Positions 1-6,767 of a stretch of DNA of 14,532 bases are shown here, piece after piece. Each line of letters opens with the position of its first letter. Position 1 is the first letter of the stretch. Origin of the DNA: NORP181 sp047623555 (GTDB taxonomy: Bacteria; Pseudomonadota; Alphaproteobacteria; Rhodobacterales; Rhodobacteraceae); NCBI GenBank assembly GCA_047623555.1, contig JBLHMP010000091.1:1-14532 (forward strand). Reading direction: 5' to 3'. The position numbers and the translations under genes were made by a program. Under the pieces are notes generated by a model. It ran no database searches, was not told the DNA's origin, and saw only the letters and a program-made list of their open reading frames with translations.

Positions 1-58
1 GAAAGAACGGGGTAAGGCGGGACATCTGGGCGTCTGTCAGCCAGAAAAGATCACTCAT
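1..58 (-). CDS. IS5-family transposase, N-terminal fragment cut by window edge
   Basis: The minus strand reads MSDLFWLTDAQMSRLTPFF and then leaves the window. This is the characteristic N-terminus of IS5 (IS427-type) transposases of Rhodobacteraceae, which have a DUF4096-type DNA-binding N-terminal domain and a DDE catalytic domain further on. Only 19 codons are present, so the catalytic residues cannot be checked. An AGGAG ribosome binding site lies 7 bases upstream of the ATG. The family call rests on the N-terminal motif alone. Whether the complete transposase is intact is unknown. Confidence 0.75.
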   Translation of the reverse strand, partial: MSDLFWLTDAQMSRLTPFF

Positions 59-122
59 ATCATTGCTCCTGTTTGGGAACAGTGATTCAGACTTCCATCA
101 CAATATCAATGGGTCCTGACCC
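1..122 (-). mobile_element. Partial IS5-family insertion sequence (transposase end)
   Basis: This is the end of an insertion sequence that continues beyond base 1. It contains the transposase start and about 60 bases of leader. The outer end is marked by GGGTCCTGACCC (111-122), an inverted repeat that reads GGGTCAGGACCC towards the element interior; I remember a motif like this at the tips of Rhodobacteraceae IS5 elements. The bases just outside are CTAG (122-125), which fits the short TNA or CTAG-type targets of IS5 members. The exact tip (121 or 122) cannot be fixed because the other end is not visible. Confidence 0.65.
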
Positions 123-196
123 TAGCCAAAAAGTGCCAGGATCATATCAATGGCATTGGCGGTACTGTCGATGTCGAGTTCTATGGCCGTTGCCAT
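122..196 (-). pseudogene. Probable 5' remnant of a small gene interrupted by the IS
   Basis: The minus-strand reading frame opens with ATG at 196 and encodes MATAIELDIDSTANAI, then DMILALFG. Its TAG stop is made by the junction with the IS tip. An in-frame TAA lies 11 codons upstream of the ATG, so the frame starts locally (the ATG, or a GTG two codons earlier). A purine-rich GGGAAG lies upstream. The acidic then hydrophobic N-terminus with good codon use looks like real coding sequence. The stop falling exactly at the IS end suggests the gene once continued and its 3' part now lies on the far side of the IS, outside the window. The product is not recognised. It could instead be a chance 24-codon frame. 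Confidence 0.4.
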
Positions 197-562
197 TTTC
201 ACGTCTTCCCTAGGCTGTTCGACCCCTTAACCTGGGCAGCCAAACAGGTGCATATTTGCGATCTTTTTGGCTGCGGATACTGTCCGGACCAAGGAATGCT
301 CAGGGAAAATTTCCAGACTTTGTGTTGTTGGTGGCAGCAATACGGCATTCAGAACACGCAGAAATCAGCAGATTAGTGAGTAGCTTGGGCCGCCGAGCCT
401 TATGAAAACTCATTGTCACAAAATGTGAATACGCTTAGTCTATCTCGCATGCCCCTATGTTGCGGACACCTGAAAGGGCCGATTTTGATTTCCTGTCAAA
501 TTAGAAAGTCATTTCGATTTTTACCAGTTGTAGCCCGCCGCAATGACCAAAGGCCGCGGACC
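197..562. other. 366-base intergenic region with no supported gene
   Basis: Between the interrupted fragment and the porin start I find only short frames without family resemblance. A plus-strand frame in phase with the porin extends back to a TTG at 413. It encodes a Cys/Arg-rich stretch that does not look like protein, and the porin signal peptide starts much later, so this is probably 5' untranslated leader. A possible promoter lies at 413-441. No tRNA or clear terminator is visible. Confidence 0.5.
413..441 (+). promoter_or_regulatory. Candidate sigma-70 type promoter for the porin gene
   Basis: TTGTCA (413-418; 5 of 6 to the TTGACA consensus) is separated by exactly 17 bases from TAGTCT (436-441; 4 of 6 to TATAAT). 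Transcription would start near 448 and give a leader of about 115 bases before the porin ATG. This is pattern matching only; the leader is long and no operator is recognised. Confidence 0.3.
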
Positions 563-1789
563 ATGCCGCTGATAAATGTGACACCGCTGTTGTTGTCTGG
601 CGTGTTGTCGATCCTGCCCGGTATTGCCGTCGCACAAGTCAACGACAGCGCCCAAGAGGTTGCGGATCCAAGCGACGCCCAGAATTGGTCGCAAAACTGG
701 TCACAAAGCTGGAAAGACAGGCGCAGCCGCTGGAGCTCAGCAAACCACAGCCTGACGCATTGGCAATTGTCTGAGCGTTCGCTGCTCACGTTCTACGGGC
801 AGATCAACATCGGCGAGCTGGATTATTTCGATGGCTTTGAACATCACACCCAAGCCCGCGACAATCCGAACTCTGCAAGCCGCGCTGGCCTGCGTTTGGA
901 AACCGATTTTGACAATGGCAAAAGCCTGTTCCTGAACATCGAAACCGCCGTTCCAAAGTCGGTGTTTAACCGATTTGTAGACAACCCAAACGACGCCGGA
1001 AACGACAATGAGTGGGACAAATCCATGCTGCGAAAGGCAGAGGCACGATTAACTGTCCCCAATGTCGGATATTTTTCAGTCGGTCAGGGAAGCATGGCAA
1101 CCGACGGTATTACCGGTTTTGATTTCTCAAAGACAACTGTTGTGGCCTCAAACAGCGTTGGCGATACCGCGTCGGGTTTTCCGGTTCGGCTGACCAGCGG
1201 AACCACATCAGGCACAGATATTTCATCCTTTTATCCAAACTATGACGGGGCGCGGCGGTTTCGATTTCGATATGATGGGTTGGCAAAACAGGGCTTGTCC
1301 TGGGCGGCCTCTGTGGGGCGCGAAGTGCTGACATCGGGCAACGACAACACCTATGCAGACATCGCCATCCGCTATGAAACCCACTGGCGCAGGTTCGGCA
1401 TCAAAGGCGGCATCGGCTATAGCCACAATGGTAAATTTTCGGATTTTCTATCCGGGTCCGTTGCCGGCCTGGATTCAGACACTGGCCTGAACTTTGCCAT
1501 CGCATTTGGGGCCAGCGGGTCCGGAGGCGAATATGTTTATGGGAAACTGGGGGTGATCCGCAATGTCATCAAACCCGGCTGGACCGCAATTTCGGTTGAT
1601 TACTACACCAGCCACGACCCGCTAAGCATTGCCAACAGGTCAAATTCCTGGGGCGTGGCCGTGGTGCAAAAGATAGATGCCTATGATCTGGAACTTTACG
1701 CAACCTATCGCAATTACAGCATTGATGGATCGGTTGCGCAATTTGCCGATTCGGATGCAGTGTTTGTTGGGGCGCGGTATAGTTGGTAA
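563..1789 (+). CDS. Porin-like outer-membrane beta-barrel protein
   Basis: A 408-residue precursor, probably a general diffusion porin of the outer membrane. The ATG at 563 was chosen because it begins a clean signal peptide (MPLINVTPLLLSGVLS, cleavage near AVA-Q at residue 24); the frame upstream of it does not look like protein. A low-complexity WSQNWSQSW segment sits just after cleavage. The rest alternates polar and aromatic residues as barrel strands do (TFYGQINIGELDYF, GLRLETDFDNGKSLF, SAGLRL-like turns). It ends in ARYSW, a terminal aromatic of the kind recognised by the BAM assembly machinery. The length fits alphaproteobacterial porins. Its stop lies 9 bases from the stop of the convergent barrel gene. 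Ribosome binding is weak (AAAGG 11 bases upstream). The substrate cannot be read from sequence. Upstream DNA has been rearranged by an IS. Confidence 0.75.
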   Translation: MPLINVTPLLLSGVLSILPGIAVAQVNDSAQEVADPSDAQNWSQNWSQSWKDRRSRWSSANHSLTHWQLSERSLLTFYGQINIGELDYFDGFEHHTQARDNPNSASRAGLRLETDFDNGKSLFLNIETAVPKSVFNRFVDNPNDAGNDNEWDKSMLRKAEARLTVPNVGYFSVGQGSMATDGITGFDFSKTTVVASNSVGDTASGFPVRLTSGTTSGTDISSFYPNYDGARRFRFRYDGLAKQGLSWAASVGREVLTSGNDNTYADIAIRYETHWRRFGIKGGIGYSHNGKFSDFLSGSVAGLDSDTGLNFAIAFGASGSGGEYVYGKLGVIRNVIKPGWTAISVDYYTSHDPLSIANRSNSWGVAVVQKIDAYDLELYATYRNYSIDGSVAQFADSDAVFVGARYSW

Positions 1790-1798
1790 GCGAACCGA

Positions 1799-2617
1799 TC
1801 AGTTAAACAGGAACTTTACGCCGATATAAGGGCCGTGTTCGATAACATCATAGGCCATGACCCCGTTGGAAAGAGTCGTGCTGAAATCCATGCTGAAGTA
1901 CTGATAGCCGAATTCAATCGAGGTGTTGTCCCAGGGTTGAACGTCGAACCCGAGTTTGGCTCCGACTTGCAGTTTGTTACCGCCGGCCCCAAAACCACCC
2001 AGATCAATCGACGCAATTGTGGTCCACTTGTCGTTCAACCGCCACATCCCGCGCGCGCCGATCACCGCCTCTACCCATGTTTCGTCTCCACCCGCAGTCG
2101 AAAGAGCACCAGTCGAAGCCTTCACATTCAAGGTTTGGCGCAGCGAATTCAAACGTGCGCCACCTTGGATATCAAAAGTAAAACGCTGATTGTTTGCCCC
2201 ATAAGTGCCATCCGCCACGCGGTAAGCCGCCATAAGCGCCAGCCATTTCTGTCTGACTTTGACTGAAAATGTATCAGTTGGTGTATTTGGTAGCGGTCCA
2301 TCGGCCCCAAGAGAGACATAATTTGCATCGACTATCAGGCCCAAATTGCCTTTCCAGGCTTCGAATCTTCCAGCAAGGGCGAAATCTAAAAGGTCTAGAA
2401 CGTCGCGCAAATTTAGATCGACAGGCACCGAGATCCCGTTAATGGTAGAGGTGCCCGTGGTGCTGACCGGCATAAAGGCATAAAGGCCCAGCGAATACCG
2501 CCAGTCAGTCTCGCTTTGCCCCCGCCCCGGCATGGATTGGGCCGAAACTGAAATTGCGGTGAAACAGCCGATGCTCGCAGCACAGGCCAGTGTGAGGGCG
2601 CGAAAGACAGGCATCAT
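1799..2617 (-). CDS. Small outer-membrane beta-barrel protein
   Basis: A 272-residue precursor. The start at 2617 (MMPVFRALTL) was chosen because AGGAG lies 8 bases upstream; a longer frame back to 2668 has no ribosome site and breaks the signal peptide. Signal cleavage is expected near SVSA-Q (residue 26). The mature part has about eight amphipathic strands: DWRYSLGLYAFMPVS, FALAGRFEAWKGNLGLIVDANYVSLG, KWLALMAAYRVA, FTFDIQGGARL, WVEAVIGARGMWRL, LQVGAKLGFDVQ, SIEFGYQYFSMDF, GPYIGVKFLFN. The segment around residues 60-105, including LNLRDVLDLLDFA, is typical of uncharacterised OmpA/OmpW-size alphaproteobacterial outer-membrane barrels. No ligand can be assigned. It is convergent with the porin, and a TATAGT at 2704-2709 (minus) is a possible -10. 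Confidence 0.7.
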   Translation of the reverse strand: MMPVFRALTLACAASIGCFTAISVSAQSMPGRGQSETDWRYSLGLYAFMPVSTTGTSTINGISVPVDLNLRDVLDLLDFALAGRFEAWKGNLGLIVDANYVSLGADGPLPNTPTDTFSVKVRQKWLALMAAYRVADGTYGANNQRFTFDIQGGARLNSLRQTLNVKASTGALSTAGGDETWVEAVIGARGMWRLNDKWTTIASIDLGGFGAGGNKLQVGAKLGFDVQPWDNTSIEFGYQYFSMDFSTTLSNGVMAYDVIEHGPYIGVKFLFN

Positions 2618-2793
2618 TGGCGAAGCTCCTATTTGCAGAATCGAAACAGCTTCGCAGTAGGAATGCATTTAGACCATAGCAAAACTGCGAAACCATCGAT
2701 TCAACTATACCGAAAGTCTTGAAAGCTCTGCGATCATATAAAAATTCACCATTCAAAGAAAGATGTACTTTAGTCAAAGTTTTCCCAAACGCA

Positions 2794-2807
2794 GCTGTAT
2801 CAACAGC
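2794..2807. repeat. Small inverted repeat downstream of the OmpA lipoprotein gene
   Basis: GCTGTATCAACAGC forms a perfect 5-bp stem with a 4-base loop. It lies in the 260-base gap between the lipoprotein stop (2878) and the start of the small barrel gene (2617), about 70 bases past the lipoprotein stop on the minus strand. There is no following T-run, so it is a weak terminator candidate at best. Nothing else is seen in this gap apart from AT-rich DNA likely to hold the barrel gene promoter. Confidence 0.25.
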
Positions 2808-2877
2808 GCGCGTTCAGAAAAACTCTTACTAATGAATTGCATGGCGCCCTTACGCCACAGCGCAGCGGGTCAAAGTC

Positions 2878-3540
2878 TTAGCTTTTGTTCGGAACCACAA
2901 CGATATCGACGCGTCGGTTTTGCGCCCGGCCCTCAGCGGTTAGATTAGAGGCCACCGGTTGTACTTCTCCGCGCCCGATGATCTGCAGGCGACTATAGGT
3001 CACCCCATCTGCTTGCAAAATATCCGCCACCGCATTGGCGCGGCGCTGTGACAGTCCAAGGTTATAGGTCGCATCACCTTCGTTGTCGGTGTGGCCGATG
3101 ACCTGAACGGCAGAATTCGGATATTTGATCAGATGCGATGCCACTTTGCCCAGATCAGATTCCAAAGAAGAGCGCACCGAGAAACTGCCGGTGGCAAAGG
3201 TAATGTCCTGCGGCAAGGACACGATCAGGCTGTCGCCGGTATTGGTGATAGTGATGCCGTCATTGGCTAACTCGGCACCCAATTCCGCCGCCTGTTTATC
3301 CAGATCATTGCCAATAAGGCCACCCGCTGCGGCGCCTACTGCAGCACCGATTAACGCCGATTTGCCTTTGTTCCCACCTGCGGTGAGCAGGCCAATTCCG
3401 GCCCCAAGGGCGGCACCCAACAGTGCGCCTTCTTTGGCTTTTTGGTTGGGGTCACTGGACCCTAAAGTAGCCGGATCGGTACAGGCGCTAAGGCCAATAA
3501 TTACCGAAAGGGCCACAGCGAGGGATGGTTTCAAAATCAT
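2878..3540 (-). CDS. OmpA-family lipoprotein with glycine-zipper domain (YiaD-like)
   Basis: A 220-residue envelope lipoprotein. The start at 3540 was chosen because it gives a compact lipoprotein signal (MILKPSLAVALSVIIGLSAC) with lipobox LSAC and lipidated Cys20; residue +2 is Thr, compatible with outer-membrane sorting. Residues 37-79 are a glycine-zipper segment (GALLGAALGAGIG, ALIGAAVGAAAGGLIG) that may insert into membrane. Residues 105-220 are an OmpA C-terminal peptidoglycan-binding domain with VQVIGHTDNEG and LSQRRANAV. Asp152 and Arg167 have the 15-residue spacing of the diaminopimelate-binding pair known from OmpA. The family anchors the outer membrane to peptidoglycan. AAAGG lies about 10 bases upstream of the ATG. 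It is divergent from the adenylate cyclase. The C-terminal SNLTAEGRAQNRRVDIV closely resembles the OmpA-domain protein at 12708-13658. Confidence 0.88.
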   Translation of the reverse strand: MILKPSLAVALSVIIGLSACTDPATLGSSDPNQKAKEGALLGAALGAGIGLLTAGGNKGKSALIGAAVGAAAGGLIGNDLDKQAAELGAELANDGITITNTGDSLIVSLPQDITFATGSFSVRSSLESDLGKVASHLIKYPNSAVQVIGHTDNEGDATYNLGLSQRRANAVADILQADGVTYSRLQIIGRGEVQPVASNLTAEGRAQNRRVDIVVVPNKS

Positions 3541-3589
3541 GTGTTTACTGCCTTTGCTCAATTCCCGTTGATCGGGAGCCGTTGGCTCT

Positions 3590-3595
3590 AGTATA
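3590..3595 (-). promoter_or_regulatory. Candidate -10 element of the OmpA lipoprotein gene
   Basis: The minus strand reads TGCTATACT here; TATACT matches 5 of 6 bases of the -10 consensus and lies about 50 bases upstream of the start codon. The best -35 (TTGCGA) is 19 bases away, so the match is imperfect. No operator is recognised in the 194-base divergent region shared with the cyclase gene. Confidence 0.3.
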
Positions 3596-3734
3596 GCACA
3601 TCCGCGACTCATTTTCGCAAGACCGCAGTGTAGCACCGGCAATCCTTTGCCCACGCAGGTAACGTTCCGGCTCTGGCGGCCCGCCTAATTGTGCAATACT
3701 GCTGTGTCACCCGAACGCAAGGCCGCCAAACTGA

Positions 3735-4937
3735 ATGCCGATCCTACATTTAGCTGACAAATTTGCCGCTCAGGCGAATGAAACCGATGACAGCCGCGCC
3801 GAAAAGAATGCGATCTTTCTGGCGGCGATTTCGTGTTGTCTGGCCGGGCTTGTTTGGTCGGGCATGTATTACGTGGTTTTCGGAGCGGTCCTGGCCACAG
3901 CCCTGCCGTTGGTTTTTGTGGTTTTGGTCGGCGGGTCGCTGATCTGGTCCCATTTCACCGGTACCCACCGCTATGCGATCACCGCGCAGATCGCCTGTAT
4001 CATCTGCGTGCCGACCGTCCAGCAATGGTCCATTGGCGGGCTTTACGATTCCGGGTTTTTGATGACCTGGGCGTCAATGGGACCATTGATTGCGCTGATG
4101 TTCTTTACCCTGCGCCAATCACTGGTCTGGCTGGGTCTATTTCTGATCAACGTTGCCCTGACCACCGCTTTTGACGGCTACTTTTCCCAGCATGCTCTGG
4201 TCGTGCCCGACACTGCGCGGCAGTTTTTCTTTGTGATGAACCTGAGCGTGCCAGCCATCATCATATTTGCCTTTGCCAGCTATTTCATCCGCTCGGCCCG
4301 GCGGGAACGGCAAAAGGCCGATGCGCTGCTGCTCAACATCCTACCGGCCAAAGTTGCACAACGCCTGAAATCTCAGCGCGGTATTGTGGCGGATGAATAT
4401 GATGACGTCTGCGTTCTGTTTGCCGATATCGTCGAATACACCGCCTATTCGCACCTGATGAACCCCGTTGATCTGGTGTCCGAACTAAATGATATCTTTC
4501 AGATGTTTGACGGGTTGGCACAGAAATACGGGCTGGAAAAGATCAAGACCATTGGCGATGCCTATCTGGTTGTTGGCGGCTTGCCTGAACCTTTGCAGGA
4601 TCACGACAGCGCCATTGCAGACATGGCGCTGGATATGCAGTCCGAGATTTCAAAGATTATCAAATCTGACGGCAAACCGTTTTCATTGCGCATCGGTATT
4701 CATTGCGGGTCGGTGGTGGCCGGGGTGATTAGCAGCAGCAAAATCGCCTATGATCTGTGGGGCGACACCGTCAATATCACCAACCGTCTTGAGGCCAGTG
4801 GCGAGCCGGGTATGATCCATGTTTCGGATCAGTTTCACCAGCGGTTACAAAACCGATTTGCCTTTCAGAAACGCGATATGATTTCGGTGCGCGGCAAAGG
4901 CAGCATGCAAACCTATTTTCTGACCGGGCGCCTTTAG
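3735..4937 (+). CDS. Membrane-bound class III adenylate cyclase
   Basis: A 400-residue enzyme predicted to make cAMP from ATP at the inner membrane. Residues 1-24 are a polar cytoplasmic tail, and residues 25-186 contain about six hydrophobic segments in pairs. A charged linker follows (SARRERQKADALLLNILPA, residues 187-205), the usual cyclase transducer helix. The catalytic domain spans residues 222-400. Metal-binding aspartates are Asp231 (FADIVEYT) and Asp275 (KTIGDAYLVV). Adenine-specifying residues are Lys271 and Asp340, and transition-state residues are Asn347 and Arg351 (DLWGDTVNITNR). All canonical residues are present, which argues for active adenylate rather than guanylate cyclase. 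The domain works as a homodimer. The membrane part resembles no sensor I can name. Its stop is 3 bases from the convergent methyltransferase gene. Ribosome binding is weak (AAGG 12 bases upstream). Confidence 0.9.
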   Translation: MPILHLADKFAAQANETDDSRAEKNAIFLAAISCCLAGLVWSGMYYVVFGAVLATALPLVFVVLVGGSLIWSHFTGTHRYAITAQIACIICVPTVQQWSIGGLYDSGFLMTWASMGPLIALMFFTLRQSLVWLGLFLINVALTTAFDGYFSQHALVVPDTARQFFFVMNLSVPAIIIFAFASYFIRSARRERQKADALLLNILPAKVAQRLKSQRGIVADEYDDVCVLFADIVEYTAYSHLMNPVDLVSELNDIFQMFDGLAQKYGLEKIKTIGDAYLVVGGLPEPLQDHDSAIADMALDMQSEISKIIKSDGKPFSLRIGIHCGSVVAGVISSSKIAYDLWGDTVNITNRLEASGEPGMIHVSDQFHQRLQNRFAFQKRDMISVRGKGSMQTYFLTGRL

Positions 4938-4940
4938 GCC

Positions 4941-5792
4941 CTAACCTTCGGCCCTTGCCGACTCATAGGCCAGCATGGCGCGTTTAACCGGCAATCCCCA
5001 GTGATAGCCGCCCAATCCACCGGATTTGCGCAACGCCCGATGACACGGTATCAGCCAACTAACCGGATTGCGCCCAACAGCCGTTCCAACCGCGCGCACC
5101 GCACGTGGATTACCCACCGCCTGCGCGATCTCGGAATAGGTGGTCACGTGGCCCGACGGAATCGACAATAACGCCTCCCAGACCTTGATCTGAAACGGCG
5201 CGCCAATCAGGTAAAGCGGCGCGGTGCTTAGCGCCCCATCGCCTGCGCCAAACGCCGCGCTCACCCAAGGGCGCAACATCGTCGGGTCCTCAACGAATTT
5301 GGCCTTGGGCCAGCGCGAAAGCAAGTCTTCCATCGTTGCCTCAGCCCCGGTTTCTGCGGCAAAACCAATGCCACAGATGCCCTTGTTGGTGCCCATGACC
5401 AGCGACGCACCAAAGGCGCTCTCAAACCAACCCCAATAGATCACTAGCCCGGCGCCACCAAGCGCGTATTCGCCGGGGCTCATCGATTCCCAGCGCACAA
5501 ACAGATCATGCAACCGCCCGCTGCCGGACAGACCGGTGGCGAGGCTGGTTTCCAAAGTGGTGAAATGATCGCGCATCAGGGTTTTGGCATGGCCAAGCGT
5601 CAGGTATTGCTGAAAGCGTTTCGGCGACACCCCAACCCAACGCGAGAATAAACGCTGAAAATGCGCCGGGCTCATGTCCATTTGGGCGGAGAGGGCCTCA
5701 AGTGTCAAACCCTCTCCGCCCTGATCTATCAACTCGATCGCCCGGCGCATGACGCCGTAGTGATAACCTTGTTCCTGGGGCTGCATTGTCAT
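4941..5792 (-). CDS. AraC-type HTH / O6-methylguanine-DNA methyltransferase fusion (Ada-like)
   Basis: A 283-residue protein related to Ada. Residues 13-110 are an AraC-family double helix-turn-helix (LEALSAQMDMSPAHFQRLFS, then GVSPKRFQQYL). Residues 115-195 match the RNase H-like spacer, and residues 197-283 the alkyltransferase domain with FQIKVWEALLSIPSG, the DNA-binding RAVGTAVGRNP and the active site IPCHR, where Cys250 takes the alkyl group irreversibly. The N-terminal zinc/Cys38 methylphosphotriester-sensing domain of E. coli Ada is absent, as in many alphaproteobacterial homologues, so induction by that route is not available. GGAG lies 8 bases upstream of the ATG. It is probably a suicide repair enzyme with possible regulatory DNA binding. 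It is convergent with the cyclase gene, with no visible terminator between them. Confidence 0.9.
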   Translation of the reverse strand: MTMQPQEQGYHYGVMRRAIELIDQGGEGLTLEALSAQMDMSPAHFQRLFSRWVGVSPKRFQQYLTLGHAKTLMRDHFTTLETSLATGLSGSGRLHDLFVRWESMSPGEYALGGAGLVIYWGWFESAFGASLVMGTNKGICGIGFAAETGAEATMEDLLSRWPKAKFVEDPTMLRPWVSAAFGAGDGALSTAPLYLIGAPFQIKVWEALLSIPSGHVTTYSEIAQAVGNPRAVRAVGTAVGRNPVSWLIPCHRALRKSGGLGGYHWGLPVKRAMLAYESARAEG

Positions 5793-5879
5793 TGGCTCTC
5801 TCCGTGATCACAGCTTGAATTTAGCCTGTCAGAGGGCCTGATGCGACCCGGAACTTGCGGGTTAGGAAATGTTGGATCG

Positions 5880-5892
5880 CCTCCGGCGGAGG
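5880..5892. repeat. CCTCCGGCGGAGG intergenic palindrome
   Basis: A near-perfect palindrome (5- to 6-bp stem, tiny loop) followed by TATTTGGGACGAGAAGAA. From memory, this motif followed by an AT-rich tail is very common between genes in Rhodobacteraceae and often marks transcript ends. Here it sits 28 bases past the original stop of the broken DUF4336 gene on the minus strand and about 90 bases upstream of the methyltransferase start. It may act as a terminator or REP-like element; that is inference. Confidence 0.5.
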
Positions 5893-5918
5893 TATTTGGG
5901 ACGAGAAGAATGAGAAGG

Positions 5919-6665
5919 TTATTGTTTTGAGGCGAGATAGCTGTAAAGCGCGGCGCGATGGTTGGGGCGTGCGGTGACCTCGGCCACCAGAAAATCTCGA
6001 ACGTCGCGCAGAACATCCTGTGTTTTGTCTTCGATGATATCGCCATGGGCCATCAAAATCCGCTCAAACGGTCAACCGCATATTTTGTCTAACTGTTTTG
6101 CGGCGGCGGTGGCATCCGTTGTGTATGACCTGAATTCAGGCGAGGGCAGCGGACAGCCAAAAATGTGCCCCATCTTGGCCGCGGCTTTGGCGATGCTGCC
6201 TTTGACCGTTTCGTCCGATAGATTTTCAACCAAATCCGCGACAATCAGTGTTTTACTGGCGCTATGAAAAAACACAACTTCGCAGAAGAACACGTTTCCT
6301 TTGGTTGTCAGCTGATCCATGATATCCGCCCAATCGGCATGCGGTGCGTCCCCCAGTGTACCGGCAAAGGCGATGTCAGACCGACGTTCCACCGATCCCG
6401 GCGAGGCCCATATTTGCGCCGTGGGATAGGCATTGGCAAAGCTTTCGAGCCCCTGATTATGGATCTTGTTGGCTGACAGGACGTGTTGCACCGGCCCCAG
6501 AGCCTTTAACGCGGTCGCCAGTTCATCTGTCAGAACCAGCGGCGAGATGATTGCCAGACCGCCATTGGTCAGGCGAACCACGCTCATCCTTGTCTGAATT
6601 TGCGCGCCATAAAACCGAACATCTGCGGCGCCGTACCAAAGCCCTGCACCTATTTCGCTTAACAT
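5919..6665 (-). pseudogene. DUF4336 protein gene interrupted by an in-frame TGA
   Basis: The ATG at 6665 has GGGAG 9 bases upstream. The frame encodes 197 residues (MLSEIGAGLWYGAADVRFYG...) up to TGA at 6074-6072. The same frame then continues without a shift for 50 more codons (PFERILMAHGDIIEDKTQDV...) to TAA at 5919. Full-length DUF4336 proteins have a metallo-beta-lactamase-like fold and about 220-250 residues, and from memory end in a segment like W-P-x-E-R-V-x-M-A-H-G-D. The TGA sits where that Trp is expected, so TGG to TGA is the simplest explanation. Visible family motifs include SANKIHN and EVVFFHSASKTLIVADLVEN. Codon use is like its neighbours on both sides of the stop, so the lesion is probably recent, a sequencing error, or read through. 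Function of the family is unknown. It is divergent from nth. Confidence 0.8.
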
Positions 6666-6767
6666 ACCAACACTCTCCCTTGATACCAATCAACTGTGCC
6701 GCCTTGTCGCCGTTTACACAACCAAGCGAAGGTTGCCCGGCGCACCGATAGCGGGCATACGCACGGG

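Noticed and set aside
413..562. N-terminal extension of the porin frame starting at TTG 413
   Set aside because: It is Cys/Arg-rich, has no ribosome site and precedes a clear signal peptide that starts at 563.
1835..2266. Plus-strand 143-codon frame opposite the small barrel gene
   Set aside because: It is a shadow of the barrel gene, which has a signal peptide, ribosome site and barrel pattern.
4938..4940. Terminator between the cyclase and the methyltransferase genes
   Set aside because: Only 3 bases separate the stops and no hairpin with a T-run is seen nearby.
5789..6046. Minus-strand frame of 85 codons between the methyltransferase and DUF4336 genes
   Set aside because: It overlaps the in-phase C-terminal part of DUF4336 in another frame and is Pro/Asn-rich with no family resemblance.
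6072..6074. TGA in the DUF4336 frame as a selenocysteine codon
   Set aside because: The expected residue is Trp, I see no selenocysteine insertion hairpin just after it, and the family is not known to use selenocysteine.
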